Assembly (NCBI RefSeq): GCF_000614205.1
Contig: NZ_BAKN01000001.1
Location: 124,001-188,000, forward strand
Source of the DNA: Hoylesella saccharolytica JCM 17484
Lineage (GTDB): Bacteria; Bacteroidota; Bacteroidia; Bacteroidales; Bacteroidaceae
Length of the DNA stretch: 64,000 nt
Reading direction: 5' to 3'
Shown here: one piece after another, positions 19,756-29,816 of the stretch
Position numbering within the stretch: position 1 is the stretch's first letter
Layout: each line of letters starts with the position of its first letter
The notes under the pieces: generated by a model
Database searches by the model: none
Told to the model about the DNA's origin: nothing
The model's input: only the letters and a program-made list of their open reading frames with translations
Made by a program: the position numbers and the translations under genes

Positions 19756-21633
19756 ATGAGAAATAAAGTTTGGAGTATTATTCTCTTATTACTGACAGTA
19801 CCCGTATCTAAAGCTTTTGGCGGAACGGAGAAAGTAGATGTTCTGGTAGCCGGAGGAGGCGCCAGTGGTGTTGCGGCAGCTATTCAGGCGGCTCGCATGG
19901 GTATGCACGTAGCACTTGTTGAAGAAACCGATTGGCTGGGTGGAATGCTTACCTCGGCCGGTGTAAGTGCGGTAGACGGAAATTATAAACTGCCTGGAGG
20001 CATCTGGGGAGAGTTCAAAGAACGCTTAGAAAAGCATTACGGAAGTCGTGAAGCCTTAATAACAGGGTGGGTAAGCGATGTGTTGTTTGAACCTTCGGTG
20101 GGCAATCGAATATTCCATGAGATGGCGGCTGCCGAGCCTACGCTTACCATTTGGCATCGCACGCGTATCGAAAGTATCCGCCGTTTGAAAGGTCAATGGC
20201 TCGTAAAGGTAAGAAAAGACGCCGGAAAGCCACAGGAAATTCAGGCTCAAACGTTGATTGACGCTACAGAATTAGGTGACGTGGCGAAGCAGTGCGGCGT
20301 AAAATACGATATTGGAATGGAGAGTAGGGAGGTTACGCACGAAGCGATTGCGCCTGAAAAGGCTAATAACATTGTGCAAGACATTACCTATGTGGCCATT
20401 TTAAAAGATTACGGACGAGATGTTAGCATACCTCGCCCCGTTGGTTATCAGCCGGAAGAGTTTGCTTGTGCGTGTGAAAGTCCGCTGTGTATTACGCCAA
20501 AAGAACCTCACAGAGTGTGGTCTGCGGAGAAAATGCTGACTTATGGCAAGCTGCCGAACAAGAAGTATATGATTAACTGGCCGATAGAAGGCAACGACTA
20601 TTATGTTAATATAGTTGAAATGACGCCCAAAGAGCGCATAAAAGCTTTGGAAGCTGCCAAGCAACGTACGCTCCGCTTTATATATTTTATGCAAAACGAA
20701 TTGGGTTGGAAGCATTTAGGGTTGGCTGATGATGAGTATCCAACGCCCGACAGACTACCTTTTATTCCCTATCACAGAGAGTCTCGCCGCATTCATGGCG
20801 TGATAAGGTTTACTGTTAACGATGCCGCCAGTCCGTACACACAGGCTGATAAGCTGTACAGAACATGTATTGCTGTGGGCGATTATCCCGTAGATCATCA
20901 TCATTCGCGCTATAATGGAACTGAGACCTTACCCGATTTATACTTTCATCCCATACCTTCTTATGGACTTCCGATGGGAGTTATGCTTCCGAAAGATGTG
21001 AAAGGATTAATTGTAGCGGAAAAATCGATATCGGTATCTAACATTGTTAACGGTACAACCCGTCTGCAACCGGTAGTTTTGCAGATAGGTCAGGCAGCGG
21101 GAGCGCTGGCAGCTTTGGGTATAAAACAAGGCAAACGGCCCGACGAAGTAGCGGTTCGTGATATCCAGAATGTCCTGTTAGAGGCAAAAGGTTACCTGTT
21201 ACCTTATCTTGATGTACCGGTTTCTGATGTCAAGTTCAAGTCTTATCAGCGCATCGGTTCTACAGGTATATTAAAAGGTAAGGGTAAACATGTAGACTGG
21301 AGCAACGAAACATGGCTGCGTGCCGACACGTTATTGCTGGGCGAAGAATTAGAAGGGCTGATGGATATTTATCCCAAATGGGCAGCTGCTCATGGTAAAT
21401 TACAATCTGGCAACATCACTTTGGACAAGGCTTTATCATTGATTGGCGATATAGCCAAACAGGAAAACCTCACTCTGAAAGCTACCCCTGAAGCTGTTTG
21501 GCAAGCATTCGGTCTGCAAGATTTTCGTCGGGAACGGCCTATTCTTCGTGGAGAGATGGCTGTATTGATAGACCAGATGCTTGATCCGTTCAACCGTGTG
21601 CCCGTCGATATCAAAGGTGCATACATTCGCTAA
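19756..21633 (+). CDS. Secreted FAD-dependent oxidoreductase
   Basis: Product of 625 residues with a signal peptide (VWSIILLLLTVPVSKAFGG), followed at once by a Rossmann FAD-binding motif VDVLVAGGGASGVAAAIQAAR and the FAD_oxidored-type segment ETDWLGGMLTSAGVSAVDGNYKLPGGIWGEF. A second family signature is the C-terminal GLIVAEKSISVSNIVNGTTRLQPVVLQIGQAAGALA. Members are frequent in Bacteroidetes polysaccharide loci, and the substrate is generally unknown; oxidation of a sugar hydroxyl is one possibility. It is first in the operon, 49 bp before susC, so it is very likely co-expressed with the importer. Confidence 0.88.
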   Translation: MRNKVWSIILLLLTVPVSKAFGGTEKVDVLVAGGGASGVAAAIQAARMGMHVALVEETDWLGGMLTSAGVSAVDGNYKLPGGIWGEFKERLEKHYGSREALITGWVSDVLFEPSVGNRIFHEMAAAEPTLTIWHRTRIESIRRLKGQWLVKVRKDAGKPQEIQAQTLIDATELGDVAKQCGVKYDIGMESREVTHEAIAPEKANNIVQDITYVAILKDYGRDVSIPRPVGYQPEEFACACESPLCITPKEPHRVWSAEKMLTYGKLPNKKYMINWPIEGNDYYVNIVEMTPKERIKALEAAKQRTLRFIYFMQNELGWKHLGLADDEYPTPDRLPFIPYHRESRRIHGVIRFTVNDAASPYTQADKLYRTCIAVGDYPVDHHHSRYNGTETLPDLYFHPIPSYGLPMGVMLPKDVKGLIVAEKSISVSNIVNGTTRLQPVVLQIGQAAGALAALGIKQGKRPDEVAVRDIQNVLLEAKGYLLPYLDVPVSDVKFKSYQRIGSTGILKGKGKHVDWSNETWLRADTLLLGEELEGLMDIYPKWAAAHGKLQSGNITLDKALSLIGDIAKQENLTLKATPEAVWQAFGLQDFRRERPILRGEMAVLIDQMLDPFNRVPVDIKGAYIR

Positions 21634-21682
21634 GCAATTTTAATCAGATAATTTATACTATCTATCTTAATATAATAATGTG

Positions 21683-24600
21683 ATGACAAGAAAACTTAAA
21701 TGTAACAAGAGGTTGATTTCCTCATTGTTTATTGCATTTTTGTGCACATTAAGCAGTTTTGCACAAAATGTAGTAAGAGGTACAGTCAGTGATTCTAACG
21801 GCCAACCGCTACCCGGTGCGTATGTCGGAGTGAAAGGAACGACAAACGGACGCGTTACCGATGTGAACGGAAAGTTCAGTATTCAGGCGAGTCCTAAAGA
21901 TGTATTGACTTTTAATTGTATTGGAATGGCTGCCCAAGAAATTAAAGTGGGCAACCAGCAGGACATCCAAGTAACCTTGAAAGACGACGTGGCAGCACTC
22001 GATGAGGTCGTTGTTGTGGGTTATGGAACACAAAAACGTGGTAGCATTACAGGTGCTATATCCACTGTTTCGGATAAAGAGATACTTAAAGCACCCACCA
22101 TGAGTATTAGTAACATTGTGGGTTCGCGTATCGCGGGAGTAGCTGCGGTGCAGTCAAGTGGTCAACCTGGAGCCGACAACGCTGCGTTAACAATGCGCGG
22201 ACAGAGCGGTATTATCTATGTTATCGATGGTATTCGCAGAACGGTAGACGATTTTAACGGGTTGGATCCCAATGAAATTGAGTCGGTATCGATACTGAAA
22301 GACGCCTCAGCAGTTGCCATTTATGGGTTGGATGCCAATGGTGCTTTCATCGTTACAACGAAAAAAGGGCATCAAGATAAAATGACGATTACTTACACCG
22401 GTTCAACCGGTATCAGCCGTAATGCCGAACAACAAGTGTGGTTAGATGGTCCGGGTTATGCTTATTGGTATAACAAGGCAAGAGAAATGGACGGCGACCC
22501 GATCGTGTTTTCAGCCGATATGATAAGAAAAATGCGTGAAGGTGTTGACGGTTGGGGAAACACCAACTGGTACAAAAAGTATTTCGGAACGGGTCATCGC
22601 ACACATCATAATCTCAATGCAACGGGTGGAAGCGACCGCGTTCATTTCTTTGCATCGCTTGGTTATTTAAAAGAGAAAGGTAATATCGATAAGTATAACT
22701 ACGACCGACTTAACCTTCGGTCGAACATCGACGCAAAGCTCACCAAGAGTTTAACCTTCACACTGGGTGTGTCGGGACGTGTTGAGATGAGAGACCAACC
22801 ACGTTATTCGGCCAATCCGGACGATTGGCACAACCTGCCTCAGCAGATTATACGGGCTTTACCCTATGTTCCTGAGACCTATGAATACCAAGGAAAGGTG
22901 TATCCTGTATCAACTCGCACGGCCTCATCTCCCATCGCACCGTCTGCGTCTATTTACGATTCGGGTTACAGCAACTCGACAAAGACCTACGTACAATCTA
23001 ACTTCAGCTTGAAATACGATGCCCCTTGGCTGAAGGGTTTAAGCTTTAAGTTTCAAGGAGCATACGATGTTTTGTTTTCTTTTAGAAAGGTGTTGAGCAT
23101 TCCTTACGAAGTAATGCTGGCAGATTTGCCTACGGCAAGCACTACCAAACTTACTTATCAAAAGGCTTACGATGCAGTAGGCAACAACACAGGTTTGAGC
23201 GAAGCCGCCAGCAAAGCATACACCTTTACAACTCAAACTAGCGTTTCTTACGACAATAAGTTTGGCAAACACAGTGTGGGAGCCTTGTTCTTGGCTGAAA
23301 CACGCGAGTATAAATCCAACCAATTGTCGGCTACCGGAACAGGATTAGACTTTATTCAGTTGGACGAACTCGACAATATCACCAACTTAACGGGCGATGG
23401 AAAGGAGAAAATTCCATCGATTGGTGGTAACCGTTCGCATTCAAGAATTGCCGGTTTTGTAGGTCGTTTGAACTACAACTACGATGACAAGTATTATCTG
23501 GAAGCATCTCTTCGTTACGATGGAAGTTACTTATTCGGCGGTATGAACAAGCGTTGGATTACGCTACCGGGTGTTTCTGCAGGATGGAGAATGAGTAACG
23601 AGGGCTGGTTTCACGCTGATTGGGTAAACAATTTAAAGTTGCGTGCGGGCATAGGTAAGACCGGAACGAGCAGCGGATTATCGCCTTTTATGTGGAGAAA
23701 CACAATGGAACTAAGTAAAAACGGACTTGTACTGGGTGGAGGAAGTCAGTCGATACTTACACCCAACACATTAGGCAATCCCACATTGCGTTGGGCACAG
23801 TGTCTCAATTATAATGTCGGAGTAGATGCAACCTTATGGAACTCGCTCTTGGGCATTGAGTTGGATGTGTTCTATAAATACGAATACGACAAGATTACAA
23901 GTTACACGGGTGCTTACCCACCGTCTCGCGGAGGATATTATTACGACAGAGCCAATATGAATAAGTGTGATTACAAGGGTTTTGAAGTAGCTTTGACCCA
24001 TCATAACCACATTGATAAGTTGAATTATGGTGCCAAATTGATATGGTCTTACGCATACGGACGCTGGCTAAAATACGTTGGCGACTCAGAAAATGCGCCC
24101 GATTACCAGCGGTTAACAGGCAAACAGATTGGTGCCAAATATGGTTTCCTTGACGCAGGACTGTTCCGTGACGATGCCGATATTGCCAATTCACCCACTG
24201 TGGTAGGCGTGAAAGCGCTGCCCGGTTATATTAAATATGTAGACAGAAATGGTGATGGCGTTATCACGGCAGCACAAGATCAAGGTTATGTAGGTAAGAG
24301 TTCGCGACCCACGCACACAGGTTCGCTCAATCTTTTTGCCGACTGGAACGGTTTCGATATTGATATTTTATGCTCTTGGGGATTGGGTAATGTTGTAGCA
24401 TTAACCGGTGTTTACACTTCGACAGGTTCTGAAGGAATACAAGATAACACTTCGTTTACGAAGCTGTTTTACCACGGTGGCAACTCGCCTCAATTCCTTC
24501 CGGAAAACTCTTGGAGACCCGATAACCTCAATGCAGAGTTCCCTCGCCTTGAAATTTCAGGCCCCAGCAACAATAATGGTTATTCTTCTACGTTCTGGTA

Positions 24601-24832
24601 TCGCTCTGGTAACTACATGCGTATAAAGACAGTACAACTTGGATACAACTTCCCCAAGAAGTGGATGAACAGCATTGGCTTCGGCGCCTTGCGTGTTTAT
24701 GTAGAAGGTTACAATTTACTTACATTCAGTAAACTATCCAAATACAACATCGACCCGGAGTCTCCGGCTGTCAACAACGGATATTATCCGCAGCAGAGAA
24801 CGTTTACGATGGGTTTAAAATTAACATTCTAA
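21683..24832 (+). CDS. SusC/RagA-family TonB-dependent glycan importer
   Basis: Roughly 1049 residues from the ATG at 21683 (an upstream GTG at 21680 adds one residue). Signal peptide (LISSLFIAFLCTLSSFAQ), then a CarboxypepD_reg-like domain VRGTVSDSNGQPLPGAYVGVKGTTNGRVTD, the conserved ALDEVVVVGYGTQKRGSITGAI segment, and the plug with IYVIDGIRR, SVSILKDASAVAIYG and AFIVTTKKG. The barrel ends in the aromatic GLKLTF. It forms the outer-membrane channel that is closed by the SusD lipoprotein encoded next. The plug motif ends IYGLDANGAFIV instead of the common YGARGANGVI. Confidence 0.96.
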   Translation: MTRKLKCNKRLISSLFIAFLCTLSSFAQNVVRGTVSDSNGQPLPGAYVGVKGTTNGRVTDVNGKFSIQASPKDVLTFNCIGMAAQEIKVGNQQDIQVTLKDDVAALDEVVVVGYGTQKRGSITGAISTVSDKEILKAPTMSISNIVGSRIAGVAAVQSSGQPGADNAALTMRGQSGIIYVIDGIRRTVDDFNGLDPNEIESVSILKDASAVAIYGLDANGAFIVTTKKGHQDKMTITYTGSTGISRNAEQQVWLDGPGYAYWYNKAREMDGDPIVFSADMIRKMREGVDGWGNTNWYKKYFGTGHRTHHNLNATGGSDRVHFFASLGYLKEKGNIDKYNYDRLNLRSNIDAKLTKSLTFTLGVSGRVEMRDQPRYSANPDDWHNLPQQIIRALPYVPETYEYQGKVYPVSTRTASSPIAPSASIYDSGYSNSTKTYVQSNFSLKYDAPWLKGLSFKFQGAYDVLFSFRKVLSIPYEVMLADLPTASTTKLTYQKAYDAVGNNTGLSEAASKAYTFTTQTSVSYDNKFGKHSVGALFLAETREYKSNQLSATGTGLDFIQLDELDNITNLTGDGKEKIPSIGGNRSHSRIAGFVGRLNYNYDDKYYLEASLRYDGSYLFGGMNKRWITLPGVSAGWRMSNEGWFHADWVNNLKLRAGIGKTGTSSGLSPFMWRNTMELSKNGLVLGGGSQSILTPNTLGNPTLRWAQCLNYNVGVDATLWNSLLGIELDVFYKYEYDKITSYTGAYPPSRGGYYYDRANMNKCDYKGFEVALTHHNHIDKLNYGAKLIWSYAYGRWLKYVGDSENAPDYQRLTGKQIGAKYGFLDAGLFRDDADIANSPTVVGVKALPGYIKYVDRNGDGVITAAQDQGYVGKSSRPTHTGSLNLFADWNGFDIDILCSWGLGNVVALTGVYTSTGSEGIQDNTSFTKLFYHGGNSPQFLPENSWRPDNLNAEFPRLEISGPSNNNGYSSTFWYRSGNYMRIKTVQLGYNFPKKWMNSIGFGALRVYVEGYNLLTFSKLSKYNIDPESPAVNNGYYPQQRTFTMGLKLTF

Positions 24833-24847
24833 AAGAACAAGAAGATT

Positions 24848-26475
24848 ATGAAAAAGATATGGATGAATACCTCATGCGCCCTCTTGGCCATCTTTTTAGC
24901 CTCTTCGTGCAATGATTGGCTCGATGGTGTAACGCAAACTTCGAATGTCAGCGATGAGGTTGTGTGGAAAGCAGAAGATAATGTTGATAAGAATGTCAAT
25001 GCCTTTTATCGTTATTTACATAAGTACGGACAGTTTGGCGAGGGACAGTTCAGAGGCAGTTTAACCGAAAGTCTGACCGACGCATTTAAGTATGGATCGG
25101 TTTCTTTGGGTGATCGTGCAGGCCATCCCAACAACTATGTGGTCAATCCCAGCGTTGTTACGCCCGACGGTTGTTTATATAATGTATGGTCAAAAGATCT
25201 GGCTTACGGCGACATTCGTAAGATCAACCAGTTTCTCGACATGCAAAAGCAATACTCAAAGTTTTCTGCAGAGAAGAACGCACTATGGGAAGCACAAGCT
25301 CGTTTCTTTCGTGCTTTTGTCTATTTTCAATTGGCCAAGCGTCACGGAGGAGTTGTTTTGTACGATGCGCTGCCCACTTCTAATGATAAAGCGTTGAGCA
25401 CAGCCGAAGCCACATGGCAGTTTATTGCCGACGATCTCGACTTTGCCGCAGCTCACCTGCCCAAAGAATGGGCCGCCGCCAATGCCAAAGGGCGTGTTAC
25501 AAAAGGTGCTGCTTTCGCCTTAAAGTCGCGTGTTATGCTCTACGCAGAGCGTTGGCAAGATGCTTATAACGCAGCTGACTCGGTAGAAAAGCTCAACCTT
25601 TACGACTTGGTTCCGCAATATGCCGATGCTTGGAAAGGCAATAACAAAGAGGCGATACTCGAGTTTGACTATAACAAAAACACCGGTCCGAACCACACTT
25701 TCGACGAATATTACGTGCCGCAGTGCGATGGATACGAGTTCGGTGCATTGGGTACGCCTACCCAAGAGATGGTAGAAACCTACGAAAAGAGCGATGGAAC
25801 TACCATAGACTGGACGCTTGGCACAGCCAAACCACAACGCCGCCACCCTATGCAGACCTCGAACCGCGCTTCGCAGCTACCGTTATCTATGCCGGTTGCA
25901 CATGGAAGGGCAAAACAATGGATTGCAGTGTGGGTGGAACAAACGGTGCTTTTATGGCTTATCGCGAACAACCTTACTCGTATGGAAAGACCACTACGGG
26001 GTATTTTCTTCGTAAACTGTTAGACGAAAGCCATACCGACATACAAGGTGTAAAGAGTGCACAGCCTTGGGTTGAAATTCGTTTTGCCGAAGTAATCTTA
26101 AATAAAGCCGAAGCTGCTTACCGATTAGGTAAGATGAATGAAGCTCAAACACTGATGAACAAGGTAAGAGCGCGCGTGTCGTTGCCAGCCAAATATACCT
26201 CAGGCGATGCTTGGTTTAAAGATTATCGCAAAGAGCGCAAGGTAGAATTGGCCTACGAAGGACATCTGTTTTGGGATATGCGGCGGTGGAAACTTGCACA
26301 CATCGAATACAACAACTATCGTTGTCATGGTATCAAGATAGAGCGAGGAACCTACCAATACATCGATTGCGATGGGCAAGACCGTAAATTTTTACAGAAA
26401 CTTTACGTGTTACCTGTACCCACTCAAGAACTTAAAGATAACAAATTAGCGGAACAATACGCTGAATGGAAATAA
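24848..26475 (+). CDS. SusD/RagB-family glycan-binding lipoprotein (frame broken near 25816)
   Basis: About 542 residues after correction. Lipoprotein signal LLAIFLASSC followed by NDWLDGVTQTSNVSDEVVW. The SusD TPR-like scaffold is visible (YGDIRKINQFLD, WEAQARFFRAFVYFQLAKRHGGVVLYD), and the C-terminal RagB part has QPWVEIRFAEVILNKAEAAYRLG and YRKERKVELAYEGHLFWDMRRW. Between them the frame shifts: one G missing at 25814-25818 (acg-gct read as acgct) restores DWTAWHSQTTTPPPYADLEPRF. It caps SusC and binds the glycan at the cell surface. It starts 15 bp after susC. Confidence 0.93.
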
Positions 26476-26493
26476 TTTAAACAAGCATTTACA

Positions 26494-28167
26494 ATGAAAA
26501 CAAAAATATTAACCCTTGTTTCGGGCGTGCTGCTTTTATGGGGAATGACTGCCTGTCAAAGCCCAGAAGAGTTTCATCCCAATGTTGATCGTAAGGACAT
26601 CAACACGTTTACGGCTTCTTTTCCCGATGATAACAGAGACGAAAACCTGTTTACCGCCGAGATTGATTATCAAAACAGAGTTATCAATGTGGTGTTTCCG
26701 TACAACTATCCGCGTCTTTCAGACAATGTGCTCAAAATGTCTGCACTTACCAAAATGCGGGTTTCTGCCACCCTCGATAACAATGTTAGCATTTCGCCCG
26801 GACTGTTTTTTATGGATCTGACCAAAGAAAACATCATCACCGTAACCAACCAAAACGGGCAGCAACACGATTATAAAGTGGTTGCAGAGATACGTAAGAG
26901 CGCCGAATGTGCATTAACCAAGTTCCGTTTGAAGGGCACAGGCCTCTCGGGAGTTATCAACGAAGGTGGCAAAACTATTTCGCTCGTCACCGACGAAACG
27001 TTGGGCGAGCAGCTGGCAGAGGTAGAATACTCGCACGGAGCAACCATTTCGCCCGACCCGAGCAAGCTTTCTTTAAACTACGACAGCGAGGTTCGGCTCA
27101 CCGTTACAGCGCAAAACGGTACCACTTCTGCAACTTACACCGTGAAAAAAGAATTTCCGCAGAAGGTGGCAGCAGGCTTACGCGTAAGCAGTGCCAAGTT
27201 GTTATGGGCTAAAAAACTCACCGAATTGGGCATTACCAGCAAGGACATGGTAACCGGTATTGCTGCCATCGACAATTATCTCGTTCTCAACGAGCGCAAC
27301 AAAGCACAAGCTTTGTATCTCGATGGCAAAACAGGTGCCCAAGCAGGAACCGTCGACATCAGTGCATTTGCCGGCAATTTGACCAACTTCTACGCAACAG
27401 CCGACGACGAAAACAACATTCTCTTCACCAATCTTACTCCGGCTTCGAGCAACAAACTGACGATATGGAGGGTGAAAGGTGTGAACGGAACGCCCGAGAA
27501 ATATATCGAATTTACCACCACTTTCGAGTTGGGCAGAAAGCTTTCTGTACAAGGAAGCCTGGACAAAGATGCCATTATCACGGCGCCATGCTACGGAACA
27601 GCAGGGCAGTTTGCACGCTGGCAGGTAACGGGTGGTGCCTTAGTATCGGCTACACCCACAATAGTAACCGCCAAAGGTTTGGGCAGTTGGGGCACCAATG
27701 CCGATGTTATCTACACTGATCCGAGTGATGTGGAGAGCGATTATTTCGCATCCTATTATGCCGAACCGCGTAACTTGTGCCGCTTTGACGGTAAAACCAA
27801 CAACATAAAGGCGAAAGGCCCGGATATAAATGCCAACTGGGTACCCAACGCAGTAGACTTTGTTACCTTCAATAAGGTGGGCTATGTGCTGTCCAACTCG
27901 GTTAATGTGTGGACTTGGGGCGTAAACGATAAGATCTATATGTTCGACACCGGTGCCGGAACCATGGATAAAACGGTATTGGATTTCGGTGATAGCGGAC
28001 TGAAGATTAACGGTAACTACGGTGCGAAAGCAGCGGGCGGCCAGAACGGAAACGGAACTGCCGATGTGGCATTCAAGGTTTCTGCCGACGGCTATTACCT
28101 CTATATCTACTTTATGTTTACAAACGGCTACGTGGGTTGTGTGCGTTGCGACTGCCTCGACATTTAG
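26494..28167 (+). CDS. DUF5018-like surface lipoprotein of the polysaccharide locus
   Basis: Product of 557 residues with a lipoprotein signal (LVSGVLLLWGMTAC). The N-terminal 200 residues look like two Ig-like/DUF5018-type beta domains (NTFTASF, ITVTNQNGQQHDYKVVAEIRKS; RLTVTAQNGTTSATYTVKKEF). The rest resembles a beta-propeller-like region with repeated short strands (VTGIAAIDNYLVLNERNKAQALYLDGKTG). The position directly after susD is that of SusE/SusF-type surface glycan-binding proteins. The last residues are CVRCDCLDI. No catalytic motif is seen. A hairpin terminator follows 50 bp after the stop. Confidence 0.72.
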   Translation: MKTKILTLVSGVLLLWGMTACQSPEEFHPNVDRKDINTFTASFPDDNRDENLFTAEIDYQNRVINVVFPYNYPRLSDNVLKMSALTKMRVSATLDNNVSISPGLFFMDLTKENIITVTNQNGQQHDYKVVAEIRKSAECALTKFRLKGTGLSGVINEGGKTISLVTDETLGEQLAEVEYSHGATISPDPSKLSLNYDSEVRLTVTAQNGTTSATYTVKKEFPQKVAAGLRVSSAKLLWAKKLTELGITSKDMVTGIAAIDNYLVLNERNKAQALYLDGKTGAQAGTVDISAFAGNLTNFYATADDENNILFTNLTPASSNKLTIWRVKGVNGTPEKYIEFTTTFELGRKLSVQGSLDKDAIITAPCYGTAGQFARWQVTGGALVSATPTIVTAKGLGSWGTNADVIYTDPSDVESDYFASYYAEPRNLCRFDGKTNNIKAKGPDINANWVPNAVDFVTFNKVGYVLSNSVNVWTWGVNDKIYMFDTGAGTMDKTVLDFGDSGLKINGNYGAKAAGGQNGNGTADVAFKVSADGYYLYIYFMFTNGYVGCVRCDCLDI

Positions 28168-28217
28168 TCTTGACATGGTTTAATACCACTATATAACCCC
28201 GCGAAACACTGTTTTAA

Positions 28218-28288
28218 CCCCGTTGCACCGAAGAAATCGGCCGGTATTTTCTATGCTACCGCTTTCTTTCGGTGCAACATCGGGGTTT
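28218..28288 (+). terminator. Rho-independent terminator after the SusCD operon
   Basis: A long inverted repeat: CCCCG-TTGCACCGAA (28218-28232) pairs with TTCGGTGCAA (28268-28277) and CGGGG (28281-28285), followed by TTTT. The inner loop is about 35 nt. It separates the SusCD operon from the downstream glycosidase operon, which implies its own promoter. Confidence 0.65.
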
Positions 28289-28309
28289 TCATAAATCTGT
28301 TTTTGCCAT

Positions 28310-28394
28310 GTTACCAATCATTGGTAACATCATTACCAATCATCGGTAATCATATTACCAAACGTTGGTAATCACATTACCAAGCATTGGTAAT
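28310..28394. repeat. Four tandem 19-bp palindromes, 22-bp period (operator-like array)
   Basis: The four palindromes gttaccaatcattggtaac (28310-28328), attaccaatcatcggtaat (28332-28350), attaccaaacgttggtaat (28354-28372) and attaccaagcattggtaat (28376-28394) have centres exactly 22 bp apart. Half-site ATTACCAA, 3-bp centre, 3-bp spacer. The array ends 31 bp before the ATG at 28426 and lies downstream of a terminator, where the promoter of the second operon must be. This looks like a cooperative repressor/activator binding array. The binding protein is unknown; the ROK regulator at 35343 is the nearest candidate. Confidence 0.8.
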
Positions 28395-28425
28395 TTTCTC
28401 GATAAAAACCTATTTGATGATAAAA

Positions 28426-29793
28426 ATGAAGATTCAACTTACCGCATTATGTGCATCGCTGTTCTTAATGATGGCATGCGGACCCGCAGAAAACAAAGAT
28501 TACTGGGGCGATCTCGGCGGAACTACACCGCCAAAGCCCGAACCAAAGCCTGAAATAACTGAAAAGCCGCGGTTTATCTGGATAGATGCTGCTGCCAATT
28601 TTCCCGACTTTGCCAACAGCAAAGAGGCCATTGCGCGCGACCTTGCACTGGCTAAGGATGCCGGATTTACCGATATTGTGGTAGATGTAAGACCAACAAC
28701 GGGCGACGTTCTCTTTAAAACCGACGCCGTAAAACAGGTGTCTGAGCTCTTTGCTTGGACTTCTAAAGGGTATGAAAAGATACCCCGCACCGCCACATGG
28801 GATTACTTACAGGCGTTTATCGACGAGGGTAAACGGCTCGGTTTGCATGTGCACGCTGCTATCAACACCTTTGTGGGCGGTCATAAAGACAATGGCGGCA
28901 CGGGTATGTTGTATCGCGATGCCTCTAAAAAGGCGTGGGCTACACAGCTCAATACGTCGGATGGCATCAAGAGCATTATGGATACCGATGCAGGAACCAA
29001 GTTTCTGAACCCCGCTCATCCTGATGTTCAAGCCTTTTTATGCCAACTGCTGAAAGACCTTGCACGTTATTCGCTTGATGGAATTTTCCTCGATCGCGGT
29101 CGGTATCTCAATCTTCAAACTGACTTTTCGGATGTTTCGCGCAAGCAGTTTGAGGCTTATCTGGGTGGCATTAGGCTGCAACACTACCCCGAAGATATTC
29201 TGCCCGTAGGCGCAAAAAGCCTTCCTTCGTCCCAGTCCGCTTATCTGAAAAGGTGGCTCGAGTATCGTGCCAAAACCATTTACGACTTTATGCAGAAGGC
29301 GCGCGATGCCGTAAAGAGCGTTAATAGCCATATAAAATTCGGCGTATACGTGGGCGGCTGGTATTCCACTTATTACGAAGTGGGGGTTAACTGGGCTGCT
29401 TCGACCTATAATACGTCGGCTCGTTACAACTGGGCTACTGATAAATATAAAAACTTCGGATATGCCGCGCTGATGGATCAGATGCTCATTGGGGCTTATG
29501 CTTCTCCGCTTAAGGTGTATGGAAATACAGAGTGGACGATGCAAGGCTTCTGCGCTTTGGCCAAAGATAAAATCAAAGGACAATGTAAAATGGTGGCCGG
29601 TGGTCCCGATGTAGGTAACTGGGACTACGACGATAAGGCCACACAAGAGCAGGAAAACCAAGCTATCGTTAACTCGGTAAAGGCTTGTATGGACGCCTGC
29701 GACGGCTATTTTCTCTTTGATATGATACATCTTAAAAAGGCTTCGCAATGGTCGTATGCCAAAAAAGGCATTGCTGAGGCATTAAAACATTAA
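28426..29793 (+). CDS. GHL10-type glycoside hydrolase-like lipoprotein
   Basis: Product of 455 residues from the ATG at 28426, which gives the lipoprotein signal MKIQLTALCASLFLMMAC; the frame opens earlier, but a start inside the palindrome array is unlikely. A proline-rich linker (TTPPKPEPKPE) precedes a TIM-barrel of the glycosyl-hydrolase-like 10 (DUF187/GHL10) type: RFIWIDAAANFPDF, AGFTDIVVDVRPTTGDVLF, LGLHVHAAINTFVGG, YSLDGIFLDRGRY and IKFGVYVGGWYSTYYEVGVNW. The DGIFLDR Asp residues are probable catalytic or substrate-binding positions. It is a paralogue of the N-terminal half of the next gene, 23 bp downstream. Substrate unknown. Confidence 0.8.
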   Translation: MKIQLTALCASLFLMMACGPAENKDYWGDLGGTTPPKPEPKPEITEKPRFIWIDAAANFPDFANSKEAIARDLALAKDAGFTDIVVDVRPTTGDVLFKTDAVKQVSELFAWTSKGYEKIPRTATWDYLQAFIDEGKRLGLHVHAAINTFVGGHKDNGGTGMLYRDASKKAWATQLNTSDGIKSIMDTDAGTKFLNPAHPDVQAFLCQLLKDLARYSLDGIFLDRGRYLNLQTDFSDVSRKQFEAYLGGIRLQHYPEDILPVGAKSLPSSQSAYLKRWLEYRAKTIYDFMQKARDAVKSVNSHIKFGVYVGGWYSTYYEVGVNWAASTYNTSARYNWATDKYKNFGYAALMDQMLIGAYASPLKVYGNTEWTMQGFCALAKDKIKGQCKMVAGGPDVGNWDYDDKATQEQENQAIVNSVKACMDACDGYFLFDMIHLKKASQWSYAKKGIAEALKH

Positions 29794-29816
29794 CTAACTC
29801 ATCAATAAATGATAAA

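Noticed and set aside
28310..28394. CRISPR array
   Set aside because: Units are palindromes with 3-bp spacers; no unique spacers of 25-40 bp exist and no cas genes are near. The 22-bp arrays elsewhere were rejected as CRISPR for the same reason.
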